64,000 bases of DNA from Pseudomonas paraglycinae (GCF_021601625.1 NZ_BQHR01000002.1:434001-498000); one strand, 5' to 3'; counted from the stretch's first letter, positions 1 through 8,873 are shown. Numbers and translations: made by a program. The notes: generated from the sequence alone by a model not told the origin.

Positions 1-711
1 CCGACCCAGATCTACGCCGAATCGGAACGCCTGGCCCGCGAGCACGACGGTCACTTCATCGACCAGTTCACCTACGCCGAGCGCGCCACCGACTGGCGGG
101 CGAACAACAACATCGCCGAGTCGATCTTCCAGCAGATGCGCTATGAGCAGCATCCATGCCCGGCCTGGCTGATTTCCAGTCCCGGCACCGGCGGCACCAC
201 CGCGACCCTCGGGCGTTACGTGCGTTATCGCCAGCACTGCACCCGCGTGCTGTGCGCCGATGCCGAGCGTTCGGTGTTCTTCGACTTCTACCAGACCGGC
301 GACGCGAGTTTGCGTCTGGACCACGGTTCACGCATCGAAGGGATCGGCCGGCCACGAGTGGAAGCGTCGTTCCTGCCGAAGGTCATCGATGCGATGGTCA
401 AGGTGCCGGACGCCTTGTCGCTGGCGGCCATGCATTACCTGGCGCAGCGTCTGGGCCGGCATGTGGGCGGGTCGAGCGGCACCAACCTGATCGGCGCGCT
501 GATGGCGGCGCAGCAGATGAAAGCGGCGGGGGAGTCGGGCTCGATCGTGGCGATTCTGTGCGATGGCGGCGAGCGTTACGCAGACACCTATTACGATCCA
601 GCGTGGCTCAAGGCGCAGGGCTATGAGCTGGAGGGATTGATGGCGGCTGTGGCAGCGAGTGCCGAGCAAGGTGAGGCGCTGCCGGCCTCGGTTCTGCGCG
701 CCAATATCTGA
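1..711 (+). CDS. PLP-dependent cysteine synthase/desulfhydrase family protein (Cds1-like), 5' partial
   Basis: Frame 1 is open from the first base to a TGA at 711, so the start lies outside the window; 236 residues are visible. The fold is the type II PLP family (cysteine synthase, CBS). The phosphate-binding loop reads SPGTGGT, preceded by NNNIAESIFQQM. The stretch GSRIEGIGRPRVEASFLP and the later GGSSGTN resemble mycobacterial L-cysteine desulfhydrase Cds1 more than CysK or CysM. The PLP lysine would lie upstream. Role inferred: beta-elimination or replacement on cysteine or O-acetylserine in the cytoplasm, with desulfhydrase more likely than biosynthesis. A REP-like palindrome follows at 724-749. 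Confidence 0.8.
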   Translation, partial: PTQIYAESERLAREHDGHFIDQFTYAERATDWRANNNIAESIFQQMRYEQHPCPAWLISSPGTGGTTATLGRYVRYRQHCTRVLCADAERSVFFDFYQTGDASLRLDHGSRIEGIGRPRVEASFLPKVIDAMVKVPDALSLAAMHYLAQRLGRHVGGSSGTNLIGALMAAQQMKAAGESGSIVAILCDGGERYADTYYDPAWLKAQGYELEGLMAAVAASAEQGEALPASVLRANI

Positions 712-723
712 CGCGGAAAACGA

Positions 724-749
724 CTGTGGGAGCGAATTCGCTCCCACAG
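724..749. repeat. REP-like perfect palindrome
   Basis: A 26-bp perfect palindrome whose half is CTGTGGGAGCGAA. The same GTGGGAGC head opens the REPIN at 58918-59009, so it is probably a solo REP of that family. It sits between the convergent ends of the PLP enzyme and the FAD dehydrogenase and may also end transcription; a T run (TTTTTG) follows on the plus strand. Confidence 0.7.
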
Positions 750-777
750 GTTTTTGTATTGCTTCAGGTGTTGCGGA

Positions 778-2391
778 TCAGTCTTTCAAACCGAGGATGT
801 CACGCGCCACGGCTTCCGCAATCCGAATCCCGTCAACACCCGCCGACAGAATCCCGCCCGCATAACCCGCGCCTTCACCGGCCGGAAACAGGCCTTTGAC
901 GTTCATGCTCTGCAGCGTCTCGTTACGCGTGATGCGCAGCGGAGACGAGGTGCGGGTCTCGATCCCGGTCAATACCGCATCGTGCAGCGAGTAACCGCGA
1001 ATCTGCTTCTCGAACGCCGGCAACGCTTCGCGGATCGCCTCGATGGCGAAGTCCGGCAGGGCCAGGGCCAGATCGCCCAGTGCCACGCCCGGTTTGTATG
1101 ATGGCTCGACTTCGCCCAGTTCGGTCGAAGGAATGTCGTTGATGAAGTCGCCGACCAGTTGCGCCGGCGCCTTGTAGTCGCTGCCGCCGAGGATGAAGGC
1201 GTGGGACTCCAGACGTTCCTGCAACTCGATCCCCGCCAGCGGACCGCCCGGATAATCGACTTCCGGGGTGATGCCGACGACGATGCCGGAGTTGGCGTTG
1301 CGCTCGTTACGCGAGTACTGGCTCATGCCGTTGGTGACCACGCGGTTCGGCTCGGAGGTCGCCGCCACCACGGTGCCGCCCGGGCACATGCAGAAGCTGT
1401 AGACCGAACGGCCGTTCTTGGCGTGGTGCACCAGTTTGTAGTCGGCGGCGCCCAACTTGGGGTGGCCGGCGTATTTGCCCAGTCGCGCACGGTCGATCAG
1501 CGATTGCGGGTGCTCGATCCGGAAACCCACCGAAAACGGCTTGGCTTCCATGAACACGCCACGGCTGTGGAGCATGCGGAAGGTGTCGCGGGCACTGTGG
1601 CCGAGGGCAAGGACCACGTGTTTCGAATGCAGGGTTTCGCCGCTGGCCAGCTCGACGCCGACCAGTTGGCCGTCTTCGATCAGCACGTCGGTGACGCGTT
1701 CCTGGAAGCGCACTTCGCCGCCCAGAGCGCGGATCTCTTCGCGCATGGTCTCGACCATGCCGGTCAGACGGAACGTACCGATGTGCGGTTTGCTGACGTA
1801 GAGGATTTCTTCCGGCGCGCCGGCCTTGACGAATTCGTGCAGAACCTTGCGGCCGAGGAATTTCGGATCCTTGATCTGGCTGTACAGCTTGCCGTCGGAG
1901 AACGTGCCCGCGCCACCTTCGCCGAACTGCACGTTGGACTCGGGATTGAGCACGCTTTTGCGCCACAGGCCCCAGGTGTCCTTGGTGCGCTGGCGCACTT
2001 CGGTGCCGCGCTCGAGGATGATCGGCTTGAAGCCCATCTGCGCCAGCAACAGGCCGGCGAAGATCCCGCACGGGCCGAAACCTACCACGATCGGGCGCTG
2101 GCTCAGGTCGCTGGGCGCCTGGCCGACGAATTTGTAGCTGACATCCGGCGCCACATTGACGTTACGGTCGTCGGCGAACTTGCCCAGCACTTTGGCCTCG
2201 TCGCGCACTTCGAGGTCGATGGTGTAGATGAAGCACAGTTCGGAGGACTTTTTGCGCGCATCGTAGCTGCGCTTGAACAAGGTGAAATCGAGCAGGTCAT
2301 CGCTGGCGATGCCCAGGCGTTGCACGATGGCAGCGCGCAGGTCTTCGTCGGGATGGTCGATCGGCAGCTTGAGTTCGGTGATTCGTAACAT
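778..2391 (-). CDS. NAD(P)/FAD-dependent dehydrogenase, COG2509 family
   Basis: 537 residues. An N-terminal region of about 95 residues precedes a Rossmann FAD-binding motif, VVGFGPCGIFAG, at residues 102-113, where the usual GxGxxG carries a cysteine. A late GEGAGYAGGILSAGVDGIRIAEAV matches the FAD-closing motif of the HI0933/COG2509 flavoproteins. The length is normal for the family. The substrate is unknown; members are usually called uncharacterised FAD-dependent dehydrogenase. It stands alone, convergent with the PLP enzyme. The start at 2391 gives the family N-terminus, but only a weak ribosome site (GGATC) precedes it. Confidence 0.85.
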   Translation of the reverse strand: MLRITELKLPIDHPDEDLRAAIVQRLGIASDDLLDFTLFKRSYDARKKSSELCFIYTIDLEVRDEAKVLGKFADDRNVNVAPDVSYKFVGQAPSDLSQRPIVVGFGPCGIFAGLLLAQMGFKPIILERGTEVRQRTKDTWGLWRKSVLNPESNVQFGEGGAGTFSDGKLYSQIKDPKFLGRKVLHEFVKAGAPEEILYVSKPHIGTFRLTGMVETMREEIRALGGEVRFQERVTDVLIEDGQLVGVELASGETLHSKHVVLALGHSARDTFRMLHSRGVFMEAKPFSVGFRIEHPQSLIDRARLGKYAGHPKLGAADYKLVHHAKNGRSVYSFCMCPGGTVVAATSEPNRVVTNGMSQYSRNERNANSGIVVGITPEVDYPGGPLAGIELQERLESHAFILGGSDYKAPAQLVGDFINDIPSTELGEVEPSYKPGVALGDLALALPDFAIEAIREALPAFEKQIRGYSLHDAVLTGIETRTSSPLRITRNETLQSMNVKGLFPAGEGAGYAGGILSAGVDGIRIAEAVARDILGLKD

Positions 2392-2486
2392 GACAGGATC
2401 CGGTTCGCGGGGCGCACAACTGCGCCAGGGCGTTTGAAGGCGGCGATTATAAGCCGCATCGGCCGGATCCCGTGAGGGTAAAACGA

Positions 2487-3140
2487 TCAGTCGTTACGCG
2501 AACCGCCGAAATACCCGCAACCGCGCTGTACGATGCCATCGATACGCAACTCGGCGCTCATGTGCTGCACGCTGCCGGTGCTGCTGTCGACGCAGCGCTG
2601 CGGCGCCACCCACAGTTCGATGCGCTGGTTGTTGGCTTCGCTGCTGAGGTTGAAACGACCGTCGCCCAGTTGCTCTTCGACGTAGGGCACGGCGAGCGGT
2701 GGCTGACCTTCGCGATCGATGACCAGGCCTTTGCCGCTGACTTTTACGTTCCACTCCGGGCCATGGCCGGCGGCGCGCAGGATCAGCTGTTTGAAGTTGG
2801 GATCGTCGCAGGCGGTGCCAGAGCGTTCGACGCGATAAAGCTGGGTCAGGTCGAGGCGGTCGCCGGCGATCTTCCCGCGCACGTCGGCGAACAGCTTGCC
2901 CTGCTGATCGGCCAGGGTGGCGGCCTCTTGCAGGACGCTGGTGCCGCCGATGTCATTGACCACGTACTGGCGCTGCTCGCCGCAGGCCTGGAACACCAGT
3001 TTGCCGTCGGCAGCGGTCAGTTGCCCCTGCATCCGCGTCTGGCCGACGTGGGAGGCGCTTTCCCGCGCACCATCGAACAACTGGCACGCGGCAAACAACG
3101 GGAGCAGGGCAACAACGATCAGGGAACGGGCAACACGCAT
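2487..3140 (-). CDS. COG3650-type lipoprotein
   Basis: 217 residues from the ATG at 3140, which follows GGAGAG by about eight bases; an in-frame ATG at 3158 overlaps that ribosome site and is rejected. The N-terminus MRVARSLIVVALLPLFAAC is a lipoprotein signal with lipobox LFAAC and lipidated Cys19. The mature part has further cysteines (QACGEQ, TACDDP, QRCVDS, RGCGYF) that could form disulfides in the periplasm. The C-terminal RGCGYFGGSRND suits the COG3650 group found beside META or HslJ-type heat-shock lipoproteins. Function unknown. Confidence 0.75.
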   Translation of the reverse strand: MRVARSLIVVALLPLFAACQLFDGARESASHVGQTRMQGQLTAADGKLVFQACGEQRQYVVNDIGGTSVLQEAATLADQQGKLFADVRGKIAGDRLDLTQLYRVERSGTACDDPNFKQLILRAAGHGPEWNVKVSGKGLVIDREGQPPLAVPYVEEQLGDGRFNLSSEANNQRIELWVAPQRCVDSSTGSVQHMSAELRIDGIVQRGCGYFGGSRND

Positions 3141-3199
3141 CTTTGGCTCTCCAGACAAGTGCCTTCACGTTACGCAGGCTGACCGTTCATCACAAGGGT

Positions 3200-3799
3200 T
3201 TAGCCCACGTGAAATGTCTGACCTGTCTGCAAGCCTTCGACACTTTTGGCGTAGGCCAATGCCACATCCGCCGCAGGAACCGGCTTATAGCCACGGAAGT
3301 ACGGGGCGTAGCTGTCCATGGCTTCGACCAGCACGGTCGGGCTGATCGAGTTCACCCGCAGGCCGCGTGGCAGTTCGATGGCCGCTGCGCGGACGAAGCT
3401 GTCCAGCGCGCCGTTGACCAGTGCAGCCGAAGCGCCGCTGCGGATCGGATCGTGGCTGAGCACGCCGGTGGTGAAGGTGAACGATGCGCCGTCGTTGGCG
3501 AACTCACGGCCGATCAGCAGCAGATTGACCTGGCCCATCAACTTGTCTTCCAGACCGAGGGCGAAGCTGTCTTCGGTCATTTCACCCAGTGGGGCGAAGG
3601 TCACGTTGCCAGCGGCGCAGACCAGTGCGTCGAACTTGCCGGTCTGTTCGAACAGCTTGCGGATCGATGCGCTGTCGCTGATATCCACCTGGAAATCGCC
3701 GCTGCTGCGACCGATACGAATGACTTCATGACGCTGCGACAGCTCTTTGTCCACGGCCGAACCGATGGTGCCGCCCGCGCCGATCAACAGAATTTTCAT
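3200..3799 (-). CDS. Atypical short-chain dehydrogenase (lacks catalytic Tyr-Lys)
   Basis: 199 residues. It opens with the nucleotide-binding motif LLIGAGGTIG (G7-x-G9-G10-x-x-G13), then GRSSGDFQVDISD, and CAAGN at 61-65 in the place of the usual NNAG. At the active site, where YxxxK is expected before the ELPRGLRVNSISPT segment, the sequence is SGASAALVNGAL (121-132), so Tyr and Lys are both missing. This matches a small compact SDR group (PRK07578-like) that appears to share the substitution. It may bind NAD(P) without classical SDR chemistry. It is divergent from a LysR gene at 3903 that probably controls it. Confidence 0.85.
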   Translation of the reverse strand: MKILLIGAGGTIGSAVDKELSQRHEVIRIGRSSGDFQVDISDSASIRKLFEQTGKFDALVCAAGNVTFAPLGEMTEDSFALGLEDKLMGQVNLLLIGREFANDGASFTFTTGVLSHDPIRSGASAALVNGALDSFVRAAAIELPRGLRVNSISPTVLVEAMDSYAPYFRGYKPVPAADVALAYAKSVEGLQTGQTFHVG

Positions 3800-3902
3800 C
3801 GTGATTGCCTCAAGTGATTGAACGAGGTTTCAGTCTAGAGTGGTTTTTTCTGCGGATAAGCGCACTAATGGGCAACCTTTGGTTTTCAAATGGAAACAAT
3901 CC
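3800..3902. promoter_or_regulatory. Divergent intergenic region between SDR and LysR genes
   Basis: These 103 bases must hold both promoters. No clean palindrome stands out; the region is AT-richer than its neighbours. LysR regulators commonly bind such shared regions, so control of the SDR by the LysR protein is inferred from layout only. Confidence 0.4.
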
Positions 3903-4811
3903 ATGAGCGAGATGGATGATCTGGCGGCGTTCGCGGTGTTGATCGAGGCCGGCAGTTTTACCTTGGCAGCGCAGCAATTGGGGTGCAGCAAGGGGCAGTT
4001 GTCCAAGCGCATCAGTCAGCTGGAGGCACGGTTTTCCGTGGTGTTGTTGCAACGTACTACGCGTCGGCTGAGCCTGACGGCGGCCGGTGCGGCGTTGTTG
4101 CCGCAGGCTCAGGCGCTTGTCGTCCAGGTGGAGCGAGCGCGTCAGGCATTGGCGCGATTGAAGGACGACATGGCCGGCCCGGTGCGTATGACGGTTCCGG
4201 TTTCGCTGGGGGAAACTTTCTTCGATGGCCTGCTGCTGGACTTCTCGCAGAAATACCCCGAAGTGCAGATCGAACTGGAGCTGAATAACAGCTACCGCGA
4301 CCTGTCCCGCGACGGCTTTGATCTGGCGATCCGCACTGAAGTGGCCAATGACGAGCGACTGGTGGCCAGACCGCTGCTGGCCTGGCAGGAAATGACCTGC
4401 GCCAGCCCTGAATATCTGGAGCGCTTTGGCGAACCGCTGACGCCGCAAGCATTGGCCGAACACCGTTGCCTGCTCAACAGTCACTACAGCGGCCGCGAGG
4501 AATGGCTCTATCACCAACAGCACGAACTGCTGCGGGTGCGGGTGTCGGGGCCGTTCGCCAGTAATCACTACAACCTGTTGAAGAAAGCCGCATTGGCCGG
4601 CGCCGGGATCGCTCGCCTGCCGTCCTATCTATTGCAGGCGGAATTGGCTGACGGCCGATTGCGCTGGCTCCTTCGCGATTTTCAGACCCGGCGCATGCCG
4701 ATGTACCTGGTGCACCCGTATCAGGGCGGGTTGCCGAAACGCACCCAGGTGCTGGCGGATTACCTGATCGGCTGGTTCAAGCTCAGCGGCGAGGCGCTGG
4801 ACCGGTTGTAG
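3903..4811 (+). CDS. LysR-family transcriptional regulator
   Basis: 302 residues from the ATG at 3903 (MSEMDDLAAFAVLIEAGSF), the usual LysR N-terminus; an upstream in-frame ATG at 3840 would add 21 residues unlike the family. The winged helix occupies about residues 1-60, with LAAQQLGCSKGQLSKRISQLEARF as the DNA-contacting segment, followed by LQRTTRRLSLTAAG. The rest is the periplasmic-binding-like effector domain. It belongs to the subgroup whose members usually sit next to an oxidoreductase. The last 52 bases overlap the convergent doxX-like gene. Confidence 0.9.
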   Translation: MSEMDDLAAFAVLIEAGSFTLAAQQLGCSKGQLSKRISQLEARFSVVLLQRTTRRLSLTAAGAALLPQAQALVVQVERARQALARLKDDMAGPVRMTVPVSLGETFFDGLLLDFSQKYPEVQIELELNNSYRDLSRDGFDLAIRTEVANDERLVARPLLAWQEMTCASPEYLERFGEPLTPQALAEHRCLLNSHYSGREEWLYHQQHELLRVRVSGPFASNHYNLLKKAALAGAGIARLPSYLLQAELADGRLRWLLRDFQTRRMPMYLVHPYQGGLPKRTQVLADYLIGWFKLSGEALDRL

Positions 4812-5275
4812 TGCCTGGCGATCAGGTGATCGATCGACAGTTTGCCCGGCCCGGTTGCCATCAAGTACAGCAACACCGCCATCCAGGTACCGTGAGTCGG
4901 GTAGGCATCCGGGTACACGAACAGCTGAATGGTCAGGGTCATGCCCAGCAACGCCAGCGCCGAAAAACGTGTGGCAAAGCCGACGAGGATCAGGATCGGG
5001 AAGAAGTGTTCGGCAAACGCGGCCAGATGTGCAGCGATTTCCGGCGACAGCAGCGGCACGTGGTACTCGCTCTTGAACAACGGAATCGTCGAGTCCGCCA
5101 GACGTGGCCAGCCGAACTCGAACGTGCCATCGATCAGGTCGACGGCCAGCCCTTCGACCTTGGTTTGCCCGGATTTCCAGAACACGGCTGCGATGGAGAA
5201 TCGCGCGATGAAGGCGATCAGGCTGTGAGGGATTTTCTCCAGCAGCGCGATGGCGCGGGCAATGAGACTGTTCAT
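4760..5275 (-). CDS. DoxX-family membrane protein of the bufferin operon
   Basis: 171 residues, with hydrophobic segments around 18-35, 80-105, 107-125 and 128-145, as in DoxX/SURF4-like four-helix inner-membrane proteins. Its start overlaps the stop of the DUF2063 gene by four bases, so it is the last gene of the operon that begins with the DUF2282 peptide. DoxX proteins often end bufferin (buf) and hvf operons, where they are called BufD/HvfD; their role there is unsettled. The stop lies inside the convergent LysR gene, giving a 52-base tail overlap. Confidence 0.85.
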   Translation of the reverse strand: MNSLIARAIALLEKIPHSLIAFIARFSIAAVFWKSGQTKVEGLAVDLIDGTFEFGWPRLADSTIPLFKSEYHVPLLSPEIAAHLAAFAEHFFPILILVGFATRFSALALLGMTLTIQLFVYPDAYPTHGTWMAVLLYLMATGPGKLSIDHLIARHYNRSSASPLSLNQPIR

Positions 5276-6030
5276 GACAACACCTTTGGGTGGAAATGAG
5301 TGATGACGTGGCGGCTGATGAGCAGGGCGAGGGTCTGGCTGAGGTCGAAGGCCTCGGCGGATTCCAGCGCCTGGGTCAGTGACAGGCCAGACTTGAGCTG
5401 GCGAATAAACTGGCTGGCGCCGCGATCCACGGTGAACACCTCGACTTCCAGTCCATTGCGCAGGATCAGCGCGTGTTGGGCGTGATGCAGATCGATCCCG
5501 GCCAGCGTCGCGTCGTGTTGATGCGCGGCCCAGATGTCCACCACGGCGAAGTTTGAATCGAGCAGATGCAGCGAAGGGTGCAGGCCGATGCGCAGTTCAT
5601 TCAGCGCATCGGCATCTGCAAACACAGCAGCGATCCGCTCCTGACTCAGGGGCAACACATCGGCAGCGTGGTAGGCCTGCGTGCGCAAGCGTTCCAGCCG
5701 CGCGACATCGGCCAGATAGGGAACGCTCGCGGCTGGTTCGAACTCACTGATGAAGTCCACCAGCCCGCTGCCGTAGTCGCTCATCAACGGACTGTGTGGC
5801 GGATGGCGATGCACGAAAACTCCGGCCATGGCCCGGAAGAATTCGTCCCCCACCAACTGCATCACCACGGGATAACTGTCGGCCAGTGCGTTGATCAACG
5901 AGCTCTGAACATTGTTGCGGTACACCGCGAAACGGCTGGCCGGATCGGCGCCGTTGGCACTGCACAAACCGTCGGGGCAGGGCAGGTCGGTATCGAGCAA
6001 CGCCGCGCTGAACGCAGCTTGAGTGCTCAT
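5272..6030 (-). CDS. bufC: DUF2063 / HvfC-BufC-type RiPP recognition partner
   Basis: 252 residues. The N-terminus ([22 protein letters not shown], then [55 protein letters not shown] in the protein) is the DUF2063 domain once called putative DNA-binding. In characterised hvf and buf systems this protein pairs with the DUF692 enzyme and is thought to present the precursor peptide. It overlaps the DUF692 gene upstream and the doxX-like gene downstream by four bases each, which implies coupled translation. DNA binding is unlikely despite the historical name. Confidence 0.85.
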   Translation of the reverse strand: MSTQAAFSAALLDTDLPCPDGLCSANGADPASRFAVYRNNVQSSLINALADSYPVVMQLVGDEFFRAMAGVFVHRHPPHSPLMSDYGSGLVDFISEFEPAASVPYLADVARLERLRTQAYHAADVLPLSQERIAAVFADADALNELRIGLHPSLHLLDSNFAVVDIWAAHQHDATLAGIDLHHAQHALILRNGLEVEVFTVDRGASQFIRQLKSGLSLTQALESAEAFDLSQTLALLISRHVITHFHPKVLS

Positions 6031-6923
6031 GGCCGACCTCCCGCGCAGAGCAACAGCTCATCGGCCTGCTGCGCTTCCTCCAACAGCACACTGAAGGCTG
6101 GCACCTGATTGTCACGTTCGATCAACGTCGCCACCGGGCCGACGCGTTCCAGCGCTTGCCGGTACAACGACCAGACCGCTTGATCGATTGGCGCGCCGTG
6201 ATCGTCGATCAGCAAACGATCACCGAGGCTGTCGGAATCTTCGGCAAACCCGGCCAGATGAATCTCGCCCACCGCTTGCAGCGGCAATGCTTCGAGATAA
6301 GCCAGGGGATCGCGCTGATGGTTGATGCACGAGACGTAGACGTTGTTCACGTCCAGCAACAGACCGCAGCCACTGCGCTGGATGACTTCACGGATGAAAT
6401 CGGCTTCGTCGATGGTCGAGCGCTGGAACGCCAGGTAGGTTGCCGGGTTTTCCAGCAACATCGGACGCTTGAGGGTGTTTTGCACCTGATCGATGTGGTC
6501 GCAGACGCGGTTCAGCGTCGGCGTGTCGTACGCCAGGGGCAACAAGTCATTGAGGAACACCGGGCCGTGGCTTGACCAGGCCAGGTGTTCGGAAAAGGAG
6601 TGGGGTTGATAGCGCTCGATCAGCGCGGCCAGGCGTTTGAGGTGCTGGACATCCAGCGCGCCTTCGGCACCGATGGACAGCCCGACGCCATGCAGCGACA
6701 GCGGATACGCGTCGCGAATCAAACCCAGAAAATGATGAAACGGGCCGCCGGCCACCATGTAGTTTTCGGCGTGGACTTCGAAGAAACCGATGTCCGGACG
6801 TGAATCGAGCACTTCGCTGAAGTGCTCGCTCTTGAGCCCCAGCCCGGCACGGGACGGGAGCCCGGTGAGGGCTGCCCGAGTGCGGCGCAAGGCATGGTCG
6901 CAGGATGTGATCATGATCGACAC
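6027..6923 (-). CDS. bufB: DUF692 / MNIO enzyme (multinuclear non-haem iron oxidase), BufB-type
   Basis: 298 residues from a GTG at 6923 that follows GGGAG by eight bases; an ATG at 6914 has no good ribosome site. The DUF692 TIM barrel is complete, with candidate metal ligands in the motifs EVHAENYM (49-56), LHGVG (77-81), SEHLAW (111-116), LLENPATY (156-163), [10 protein letters not shown] (189-198), GEIHLAGF (219-226) and DDHG (240-243). MNIO enzymes oxidise cysteines of a partner peptide, giving thiooxazole or oxazolone/thioamide groups. The substrate is inferred to be the DUF2282 peptide encoded 16 bases upstream. Confidence 0.9.
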   Translation of the reverse strand: MSIMITSCDHALRRTRAALTGLPSRAGLGLKSEHFSEVLDSRPDIGFFEVHAENYMVAGGPFHHFLGLIRDAYPLSLHGVGLSIGAEGALDVQHLKRLAALIERYQPHSFSEHLAWSSHGPVFLNDLLPLAYDTPTLNRVCDHIDQVQNTLKRPMLLENPATYLAFQRSTIDEADFIREVIQRSGCGLLLDVNNVYVSCINHQRDPLAYLEALPLQAVGEIHLAGFAEDSDSLGDRLLIDDHGAPIDQAVWSLYRQALERVGPVATLIERDNQVPAFSVLLEEAQQADELLLCAGGRP

Positions 6924-6939
6924 TCGGGCGGCTCCCGGA

Positions 6940-7245
6940 TCAGGACTTGGCTTTGAACGCTTCGAGCTGACCGAAACCGGTCGGCGAGGTTTTGCTTTCG
7001 GTGGTGGTGCAGGTGCCTTTCGGAACCAGTTTCCAGGCGTTGGCCTGATGATCCATTTTCGCGGTGCCGGCACAGGTGGTGCCTGCACCTGCGGCGCAAT
7101 CGTTCTTGCCTTTCATGGCCACGCCGAAGCATTTTTCCATGTTGTCGTCAGCGGCGTGTGCGGTGGAGACGGCAGCGATGCTCAGAGCAGAACCGAGGGC
7201 CAGAACCAGGGCGGTGGCGGACAGGGTGCGGGTGGTAGCAGTCAT
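6940..7245 (-). CDS. bufA1: DUF2282 precursor peptide (bufferin BufA1-type RiPP)
   Basis: 101 residues. A Sec signal peptide covers residues 1-31, ending STAHA before ADDNMEKC. The mature peptide has four cysteines at 39, 50, 58 and 79, in [25 protein letters not shown] and VPKGTC; this spacing is typical of DUF2282 bufferin precursors. In the Caulobacter system such peptides are modified by the MNIO enzyme, exported to the periplasm and bind copper. Copper buffering here is inferred from family and operon, not shown. First gene of the operon; ribosome site CGGAGAAACATC-ATG. Confidence 0.88.
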   Translation of the reverse strand: MTATTRTLSATALVLALGSALSIAAVSTAHAADDNMEKCFGVAMKGKNDCAAGAGTTCAGTAKMDHQANAWKLVPKGTCTTTESKTSPTGFGQLEAFKAKS

Positions 7246-7301
7246 GATGTTTCTCCGGTTTTAACTTGGGTTTGAACAAGCGATTGCGCTTGCTTGCCCC
7301 A

Positions 7302-7330
7302 CTAGAGAAACGACTCGGCGATGCGTTACA
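7302..7330 (-). promoter_or_regulatory. Candidate ECF-type promoter of the bufferin operon
   Basis: On the minus strand TGTAACG (complement of 7324-7330) is followed by a spacer and CGTTTCTCTAG, about 60-90 bases before the DUF2282 start. GTAAC is a common -35 core of extracytoplasmic-function sigma factors, and bufferin genes in Caulobacter are under such a factor. The -10 part is not a clear match, so this is only a candidate. Confidence 0.3.
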
Positions 7331-7360
7331 GCGATCGGTAGAAGTTTTTTGCCGGGCACA

Positions 7361-7386
7361 AAAAAAAACGGCCCGAAGGCCGTTTT
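7361..7386 (-). terminator. Rho-independent terminator of the liv operon
   Basis: Nine-base stem AAAACGGCC (complement of 7378-7386) with a CGAA/TTCG loop and its partner, then a run of Ts read on the minus strand (eight As at 7361-7368 on the plus strand). It lies 18 bases beyond the livF stop. Confidence 0.88.
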
Positions 7387-7403
7387 CTGTTTGAAGCGAT
7401 CAA

Positions 7404-8105
7404 TCAACCGCCGAGGTACGCCTCGCGCACTTTCGGGTCGGTCAGCAGCGCTTCGCCGGTGCCTTGCATCACCACCCGGCCGTTCTCCAGAACGTACGCG
7501 CGGTCAGCGATTTTCAGCGCCTGGTTGGCGTTCTGCTCGACCAGGAACACCGTCACACCGTCCTTGCGCAGCTGTTCGATGATGTCGAAGATCTGCTGGA
7601 TGATGATCGGTGCCAGGCCCAGCGACGGCTCGTCGAGCAGCAGCAGTTTCGGCTTGCTCATCAGTGCACGGCCGATGGCGAGCATTTGCTGTTCGCCGCC
7701 GGACATGGTGCCGCCGCGCTGGTTGAAGCGTTCTTTCAGGCGTGGGAAAAGTCCGAGAACCTTGTCCATCTGTTCCTGATAGTCGCCCTTGTCGGTGAAG
7801 AATCCGCCCATGGACAGGTTTTCTTCGACGGTCAGACGGGCAAACACCCGACGACCTTCCGGCACCACGGCGATGCTCTTGCGCATGATCTGCGACGAGT
7901 CCTGGCCGACCAGTTCCTCACCCATGTAGCGGATGCTGCCGCTGTGGGCCTGCGGCGAACCGCAGAGTGTCATCAGCAGCGTGGACTTGCCGGCACCGTT
8001 GGCGCCGATCAGGGTCACGATCTCGCCCTGGCGGACTTCGACGTTGACGCTGTGCAGGGCCTGGATCTTGCCGTAGAAGGTGGAAACGTTTTCGAACTGC
8101 AGCAT
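7404..8105 (-). CDS. livF: Branched-chain amino acid ABC transporter ATP-binding protein LivF/BraG
   Basis: 233 residues. Walker A GANGAGKST at 34-42, ABC signature MSGGEQ at 134-139, Walker B LLLLDEP at 154-160 followed by SLGLAP, typical of LivF. With LivG it powers leucine/isoleucine/valine import at the inner membrane. It starts one base after the livG stop. It is the last gene of the livHMGF operon, followed by a strong terminator. P. aeruginosa calls the homologue BraG. Confidence 0.96.
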   Translation of the reverse strand: MLQFENVSTFYGKIQALHSVNVEVRQGEIVTLIGANGAGKSTLLMTLCGSPQAHSGSIRYMGEELVGQDSSQIMRKSIAVVPEGRRVFARLTVEENLSMGGFFTDKGDYQEQMDKVLGLFPRLKERFNQRGGTMSGGEQQMLAIGRALMSKPKLLLLDEPSLGLAPIIIQQIFDIIEQLRKDGVTVFLVEQNANQALKIADRAYVLENGRVVMQGTGEALLTDPKVREAYLGG

Positions 8106-8873
8106 TTACGCTTCCCCCAGGTAGGCTTTGATCACTTCAGGATTGTCGCGGATCTGTTCCGGCGTGCCGTCGGCCAGGGGCGTGCCCTGGTTGATCACGA
8201 CGATGTGGTCGGAAATGCTCATGACCAGTTTCATGTCGTGTTCGATCAGCAGCACGGTCACGTTGTGCTCTTCACGCAGCACGCTGATCAGCGCCTTGAG
8301 GTCTTCGGTTTCCTTCGGGTTCAGGCCGGCGGCCGGCTCGTCGAGCATGAGGATCCGCGGACGGGTCATCATGCAGCGGGCGATTTCCAGACGGCGCTGC
8401 TGACCGTAGGCCAGGGTGCCGGCGGGGCGGTTGGCGAACTCTTTCAGGTTGACCTTTTCCAGCCAGTACTCGGCGAACTCCATGGCCTCGCGCTCGCTCT
8501 TGCGAAACGCCGGGGTCTTGAACAGGCCGGACAGGAAGTTGGTGTTCAGGTGACGGTGCTGGGCGATCAACAGGTTCTCGACCGCCGTCATGTCCTTGAA
8601 CAACCGCACGTTCTGGAAGGTGCGCACCACGCCTTTGAGGGCGATCTTGTGGCCCGGCAGGCCGTGAATCGGCTCGCCATCCAGCAGGATGCTGCCGCCC
8701 GATGGCTGGTAGAAACCGGTCAGGCAGTTGAACACGGTGGTCTTGCCTGCGCCGTTCGGCCCGATCAGTGCCACCACCTGTTTTTCCTTCACGGTCAGGG
8801 CCACGCCGTTGACCGCCAGCAGGCCGCCGAAGCGCATGCTCAGATTTTCGACTTTCAGGATCTCGCGGCTCAT
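8106..8873 (-). CDS. livG: Branched-chain amino acid ABC transporter ATP-binding protein LivG/BraF
   Basis: 255 residues. Walker A GPNGAGKT at 38-45; the signature is [13 protein letters not shown], the LivG variant of LSGGQ; Walker B is [13 protein letters not shown]. The N-terminus [24 protein letters not shown] is standard for LivG. The start overlaps the livM stop by four bases (ATGA), so translation is likely coupled. Pairs with LivF as the second ATPase. Confidence 0.96.
   Translation of the reverse strand: MSREILKVENLSMRFGGLLAVNGVALTVKEKQVVALIGPNGAGKTTVFNCLTGFYQPSGGSILLDGEPIHGLPGHKIALKGVVRTFQNVRLFKDMTAVENLLIAQHRHLNTNFLSGLFKTPAFRKSEREAMEFAEYWLEKVNLKEFANRPAGTLAYGQQRRLEIARCMMTRPRILMLDEPAAGLNPKETEDLKALISVLREEHNVTVLLIEHDMKLVMSISDHIVVINQGTPLADGTPEQIRDNPEVIKAYLGEA

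Noticed and set aside
1159-2388. Long open frame (409 codons) on the plus strand
   Set aside because: It lies wholly antisense to the COG2509 flavoprotein and has GC-rich shadow composition with no domain.
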